Positions 60,706 to 64,000 of a stretch of 64,000 nt of DNA are shown here, piece after piece. The notes under the pieces are model-generated. The model saw nothing but the letters and a program-made list of their open reading frames with translations. It was not told the origin of the DNA and searched no databases. Position 1 is the first letter of the stretch. Each line of letters opens with the position of its first letter. The position numbers and the translations under genes were made by a program. Source of the stretch: JAPYTK01 sp964401935 (GTDB lineage: Bacteria; Myxococcota_A; Polyangia; Polyangiales; Polyangiaceae); NCBI GenBank assembly GCA_964401935.1, contig CAYOAL010000034.1:1-64000 (forward strand). Direction: 5' to 3'.

Positions 60706-60958
60706 TGGGGCCCACGACCCCGGTCCAGCCGCTTCCCAGCGTGAGCTCCACGCTCAACGGGGCGGGCAAGACCACCCTCTTGCGGCTCCTCGCCGGCGAG
60801 CTCTCCCCCACCCTGGGGGAGATCGTGTGGACGCCATCGCAACCGTTGATCCCCCTCCGTCCACAGGAAGTGGAGCTCGACGACGCGGTGCGCGAGCTCG
60901 CGCTCGCGTGGGACAAGCGCAGCCGGCGTTGGCGAAAGCGGCTCGGGCTCGACGAGGA
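60706..60958 (+). pseudogene. Truncated copy of the ABC-F gene, first 50 bp inverted
   Basis: 60756-60958 is a direct copy of 63580-63782 in the intact ABC-F gene (203 bp, a few substitutions, mostly near 60841-60871), encoding GAGKTTLLRLLAGELSPTLG onward up to LGLDED, then diverging. 60706-60755 is the reverse complement of 63531-63580 with one mismatch. So the fragment carries the beginning of the homologous stretch flipped in place. It cannot encode an ABC protein: no Walker B or signature motif follows. Confidence 0.9.
60756..60958 (+). repeat. 203-bp direct repeat of 63580-63782
   Basis: The two copies are 2824 bp apart and bracket the degenerate region 60959-63579. Match includes the Walker A coding segment and ends at 60958, eight bases before the stop of the minus-strand propeller fragment. 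Confidence 0.9.
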
Positions 60959-60965
60959 TGCAAGA

Positions 60966-61800
60966 TCAAGGGGCTGCCGGGAGGGGACGGAATGGGCCGA
61001 AGGGTACCGCGAGCGCGGGCGCTTCGGGGGGCTCGTCGCGGGCGAGCGCGATCGGAGAGAAGCGTGCAGTGCCGTCTTGGCGTAGCTCGATGGAGATTGC
61101 GCTGCCGTCCGAGGCGTTCACCGCGAGGAGGCGCCGGCGCTGCGCGTAAACGACGAAGCGGCTGTCCTGAGTGAACAGCAGGGGCTGTTCTGGATACGTG
61201 TACGACCCCGTGGGGTGGTAGGGGATCGTCGAAGGATCGCGTGGAAGTGCTACGCGAAAGCGGCGTGCGAGGTTGTGGGCCGAGGCCACCGTGAGACGGT
61301 CCTCGGAATCCACAGCGGCCGCCATCGCACCGCTCGGGGCGAGCGCCACCCAGCCGATGCTCACGGGCTCTTTGCGCACCATACAGCGCTGCGACTCGAG
61401 ATCGGCGACCGCCCACGTCGATCCGAGCTGGATGAGAAATCGCGGCACTCCAGGCTGCACACCGCGACGCTCGAACAAGAACAGCTCGCCGGGGCCACCT
61501 GACTCCTCATCACCGCAGCAGATGGGAGCTGCGACCATTCCGTCTCGATAACGGATCACGTGCGTACCGACTCCCGTCATCACCACGATCCCATCGTGGA
61601 GCCCGAGGTAGAGATCTCGCTGCCCACCATACTCCTCGTCGTGGGGTTGCCATCGAAGCGAGTGGAGAAGTCGACCGGTCGAGCCTGACCAGAGATCCAG
61701 CGTGAACACCGGCGGGCGGTAGTCTTCCTTCTCGATGTCCCGGCGGTCCTCCATCAGCCTCGCGATGAGGGTGCCGGATGGGTCCCATAGAGCTGATCGA
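60966..61800 (-). pseudogene. Beta-propeller (WD40-like) C-terminal fragment
   Basis: About 275 residues of a propeller with strands such as LWDPSGTLIARL, TLDLWSGSTGRLLHSLRW, WVALAPSGAMAAAVDSEDRL and FTQDSRFVVYAQRRRLLAVN, ending FRPLPAAP. The frame continues upstream only as arginine-rich non-coding-like sequence, and no start codon or signal peptide precedes the first blade; the N-terminal blades are missing. It joins the upstream hydrolase-like piece near 61790 in a different frame. Confidence 0.6.
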
Positions 61801-62188
61801 CGGTCTTCTTGTTGATGAGCACGATCGATGCTGCGTCGACGGCGCCGGCGCTGAAGCCGCCCACGGCGACCTTGGCGCGATCGATGCGCCACAGCTCGCG
61901 GTGAACGCTGCGGAGCAGTGCGCGACGCAGGGAGTCGAGGAGCATGCGCAGGCCCTTCTGGTAGGGGGGCTTCCCCGCGCCCGACTTGGCGGCGAGCTCG
62001 CCGTACTTCCGCAAGACCCCGTAGCGCGGCTCGCTCGCGGTCAGGCCATCCGGCACGGGAGTCACCAGAACCGCGTTAGCATTGGAGCGGACCAGCTGCC
62101 CGATGTAGCCGCAATCCGGGTTCTGATACCACTGGAACTTCTTGATGTCGTTCCACTTCGGACTGTTCGCTTCGTTCTTCGGCACGGA
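61754..62188 (-). pseudogene. Hydrolase-like fragment (GFSAG) out of frame with its head
   Basis: About 140 residues (frame differs from the 62189-62840 piece): KWNDIKKFQWYQNPDCG, then RSNANAVLVTPVPDG and the nucleophile-elbow-like GGFSAGAVDAAS, with later VLINKKTVDQLYG. GxSxG fits an alpha/beta hydrolase, but a catalytic Asp and His cannot be assigned. The upstream part of the same protein seems to continue in the other frame across the six-G run at 62189-62194. The frame stops at 61754 inside the propeller-like region. Confidence 0.55.
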
Positions 62189-62840
62189 GGGGGGAGAAGG
62201 TGTGGTCCGGTTGGGGCGCGAGCCAGGGCGCATCGCGGACGATGTCCCACCGCGGTCGGAGCTGCTCCCGGAGGGCCGCGAGATCGGTTGCGGCAACGCT
62301 CCCGTGATGCCCGCGCACGCCGTCCAGCCGCGCATACCCGCCGCCATCGGTCACGCTTGGATGCTCCTTGCGCTCGACGGTGATCGCGATGGGTGCGCCG
62401 CCTATCGGCTCGCCGATCTCGTCCACGAATCGCATTTCGAAGAAGGTCGGAGTCTCCGGCCGGGCGCCTTTTGGCACCTCGGGCGTTGGTTCTCGAGGCG
62501 TCGGGGGCGGCGCCGTGCCGCCGGGTGCCTTCCACGGAGCACGTGGCTTCGTGGCTGGCCGAAATGCCACGAGTCGGCCTGACGCGCATGCGTGCAAGAC
62601 GTAGTCTCCGACCACCGACACCGCGCCGTGCCGGGTCCACATCGACGGGGCTTCCGGCGCCAGCGTGAGCTCCGCGTAGATCTGCGCGATCTCTGCACGC
62701 GCGCCACGGTCAGCAAGCCAGCTCGCCAGCAGACTCCTGAGCTCGGCCGCGTGCAGCACCTCACCGCTGACCTGATCCTGCTCCGTGGTCAGCACGATCT
62801 GCTCGTCCCCCATCCCTCTGAGCCACCACGTCCTCGACAT
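62189..62840 (-). pseudogene. N-terminal module of the same broken gene
   Basis: From ATG 62840 (GGAG upstream) about 215 residues read MSRTWWLRGMGDEQIVLTTE, a helical first 100 residues, a Pro-rich linker, and a beta domain with RFVDEIGEPIGGAPIAITVE and TDGGGYARLDG, typical of carboxypeptidase-regulatory-like/Ig-type modules in myxobacterial cell-surface or secretion-associated proteins. At the C6 run (minus strand) removing one base would connect PDHTFSP to SVPKNEANSPKWND in the next piece. The effector-like role is only inferred from style. Confidence 0.6.
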
Positions 62841-63468
62841 ACTCTCCCGCCCCTCAGCTCACCCGGCCTCGCTCTCCAGGGCGCCCGGGCGGCCGCCCTG
62901 TCGTCGTATCAGCTCCCACACGCGAAGGTCGAGTGGGTCGGCCGAAAATATGCCGAAGCGAACCCATGCGGGCACGCCTGACCTCGTTGGGTGCGGCTCT
63001 TCTCCGTGCGCCTGAGCATCGGGTGTGTCGGCCATCCCGAGCAGCGTCCTCGGGCGTCAGAATCGGGTGCACGTGCACATCGGCCTTGGAACGCCACCAC
63101 GGAGAGACGGAGTGTTGTTGGGAGCAGAGTGGACTCCCAGTTCCCCCGCCCACCTCACCAACCCACGCCCGCGCCACCCCCACCCACCCCACGGCCGACC
63201 TGGGGGATAGGCGGGATAACGGGCCTCTTCGGGTTAGCTCCGGAGTTGACGTTACGCCCGCCACGCGAAGTGGGGCGCGACGGTTGACATCCTCGCGCTC
63301 GATGTTCAACCTGTCGAGCGACTCGTCCGCGAGTCGCTCTATGACCCCCTCCCTCTGAGTCTCGACCGTCACCCTCGGTTTCCATCGGACGCCGAGCAGG
63401 AGCGCAGCGACGGCGCGGCCAACCGGCTCGCGCAGCGCGCGCGGATTCGGAGCGTGTGAGGAGGAGTC
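62841..63468. other. Non-coding stretch before the ABC-F gene
   Basis: About 630 bases with no ORF that looks real. TTGACA at 63284-63289 is a possible -35 but has no good -10. An AGGAGG ribosome-binding site lies just before 63469. No repeats apart from those starting at 63531 inside the gene. Confidence 0.5.
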
Positions 63469-64000
63469 ATGGCATCGATACGCCTCATCGGCGTCGGCTT
63501 TCGGTTCGGCGACGCCGTCGATTTGTTGGAGAGCGTGGAGCTCACGCTGGGGAGCGGCTGGACCGGGGTCGTGGGCCCCAACGGGGCGGGCAAGACCACC
63601 CTCTTGCGGCTGCTCGCCGGCGAGCTCTCCCCCACCCTGGGGGAGATCGTGTGGACGCCATCGCAGCCCCTCGTTGCCCTCTGTCCCCAGGATGTGGAGC
63701 TCGACGACGCGGTGCGCGAGCTCGCGCTCGCGTGGGACAAGCGCAGCCGGCGTTGGCGAAAGCGGCTCGGGCTCGACGAGGACGAGCTCGAGCGCTGGGA
63801 TGAGCTGTCCCCCGGGGAGCGCAAGCGGTGGCAAATCGCGGCGGCGCTCGCCCAAGAGCCCGACGTGTTGCTCCTCGACGAGCCCACGAACCACCTCGAC
63901 GAGGCAGCGCGGGCGCTGCTCGTCGGCGCCCTTGGCCCCTTCCCTGGCGTCGGCCTCGTGGTGTCGCACGAGCGCGCCCTGCTCGACGAGCTCACCACGA
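63469..64000 (+). CDS. ABC-F-type ATPase, truncated by the window edge
   Basis: A partial gene (177 codons visible) starting ATG 63469 with AGGAGGAG upstream. It has Walker A GPNGAGKTT, a signature-like LSPGERKRWQIAAALAQEP and Walker B LLLDEPTNHLD, followed by an H-loop VVSHERALL. The order and the EPTNHLD form indicate the ABC-F family, cytosolic ATPases without transmembrane domains acting on ribosomes. This is the first of two expected ATPase domains; the rest lies outside the window. Its first third is copied at 60706-60958. Confidence 0.88.
   Translation, partial: MASIRLIGVGFRFGDAVDLLESVELTLGSGWTGVVGPNGAGKTTLLRLLAGELSPTLGEIVWTPSQPLVALCPQDVELDDAVRELALAWDKRSRRWRKRLGLDEDELERWDELSPGERKRWQIAAALAQEPDVLLLDEPTNHLDEAARALLVGALGPFPGVGLVVSHERALLDELTT

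Noticed and set aside
62854..63969. Minus-strand ORF covering the ABC-F start
   Set aside because: Shadow of the plus-strand ABC-F gene with its clear Walker A/B; the translation has no recognised features.

Overview
The window is high-GC bacterial chromosome, almost fully coding. It looks like a myxobacterium of the Polyangiales type (Myxococcota). The signs are many exported lipoproteins whose lipobox cysteine is followed by Gly/Ser-rich linkers and then beta-propeller, VCBS-like or Cys-rich domains; six proteins carrying seven Hanks-type kinase domains; a sigma54 activator with GAF and Fis domains; and frequent GTG/TTG starts. I see no rRNA, tRNA or CRISPR array, so the assignment rests on protein character only.

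Layout. 1-9.6 kb: secreted repeat or propeller lipoproteins, a small host-attachment-type protein, an exported GH13 enzyme and a membrane protein. 9.6-16.9 kb (minus strand): a cyanophycin block of cyanophycinase, cyanophycin synthetase and an isoaspartyl peptidase/asparaginase joined by 4-nt overlaps, preceded on the same strand by an EAL phosphodiesterase and a HEAT/LRV-repeat protein. 17-31.2 kb: signalling, with a kinase carrying a cyclic-nucleotide domain, a membrane protein with two degenerate kinase domains, a sigma factor/kinase pair, and two convergent kinase-receiver fusions; a Sel1 lipoprotein, a gluzincin-like peptidase and a methyltransferase lie between them. 31.3-38.5 kb: a TPM/Tim44-like membrane operon, a propeller lipoprotein, a one-motif PLD protein, a DUF4336-like protein and a CcoG/NapH-like ferredoxin. 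38.7-42.6 kb: a group 2/3 sigma-70 factor and a PEGA-tailed kinase-like protein that has lost key catalytic residues.

42.8-52 kb: an SGNH hydrolase with an overlapping winged-helix gene, an envelope set (beta-barrel, TPR/PEGA-like protein, Cys-rich lipoprotein), glutathione synthetase, PgsA, and an organophosphate:phosphate-type transporter. 52-57.2 kb: an Npt-like transporter fused to HEAT repeats, divergent from a GntR regulator that precedes a two-gene GMC oxidoreductase unit. The GntR promoter holds a perfect 17-bp palindrome exactly between -35 and -10, and its transcript is probably leaderless. 57.2-60.7 kb: TrmO, then a metallo-beta-lactamase-fold gene with a strong sigma54 promoter and a long dyad, followed by a sigma54 activator gene.

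60.7-63.5 kb is a scarred, lower-GC accessory patch. It holds a 203-bp copy of part of the ABC-F ATPase gene that starts at 63469, with the 50 bp at its 5' edge inverted in place, then three degenerate reading-frame pieces on the minus strand: an N-terminal module, a GFSAG hydrolase-like piece one frameshift away across a six-G run, and a truncated beta-propeller. The intact ABC-F gene runs off the right edge. The most unusual items are the pseudokinases, the scar region, and the two regulatory architectures at 54.3 and 58.1 kb.
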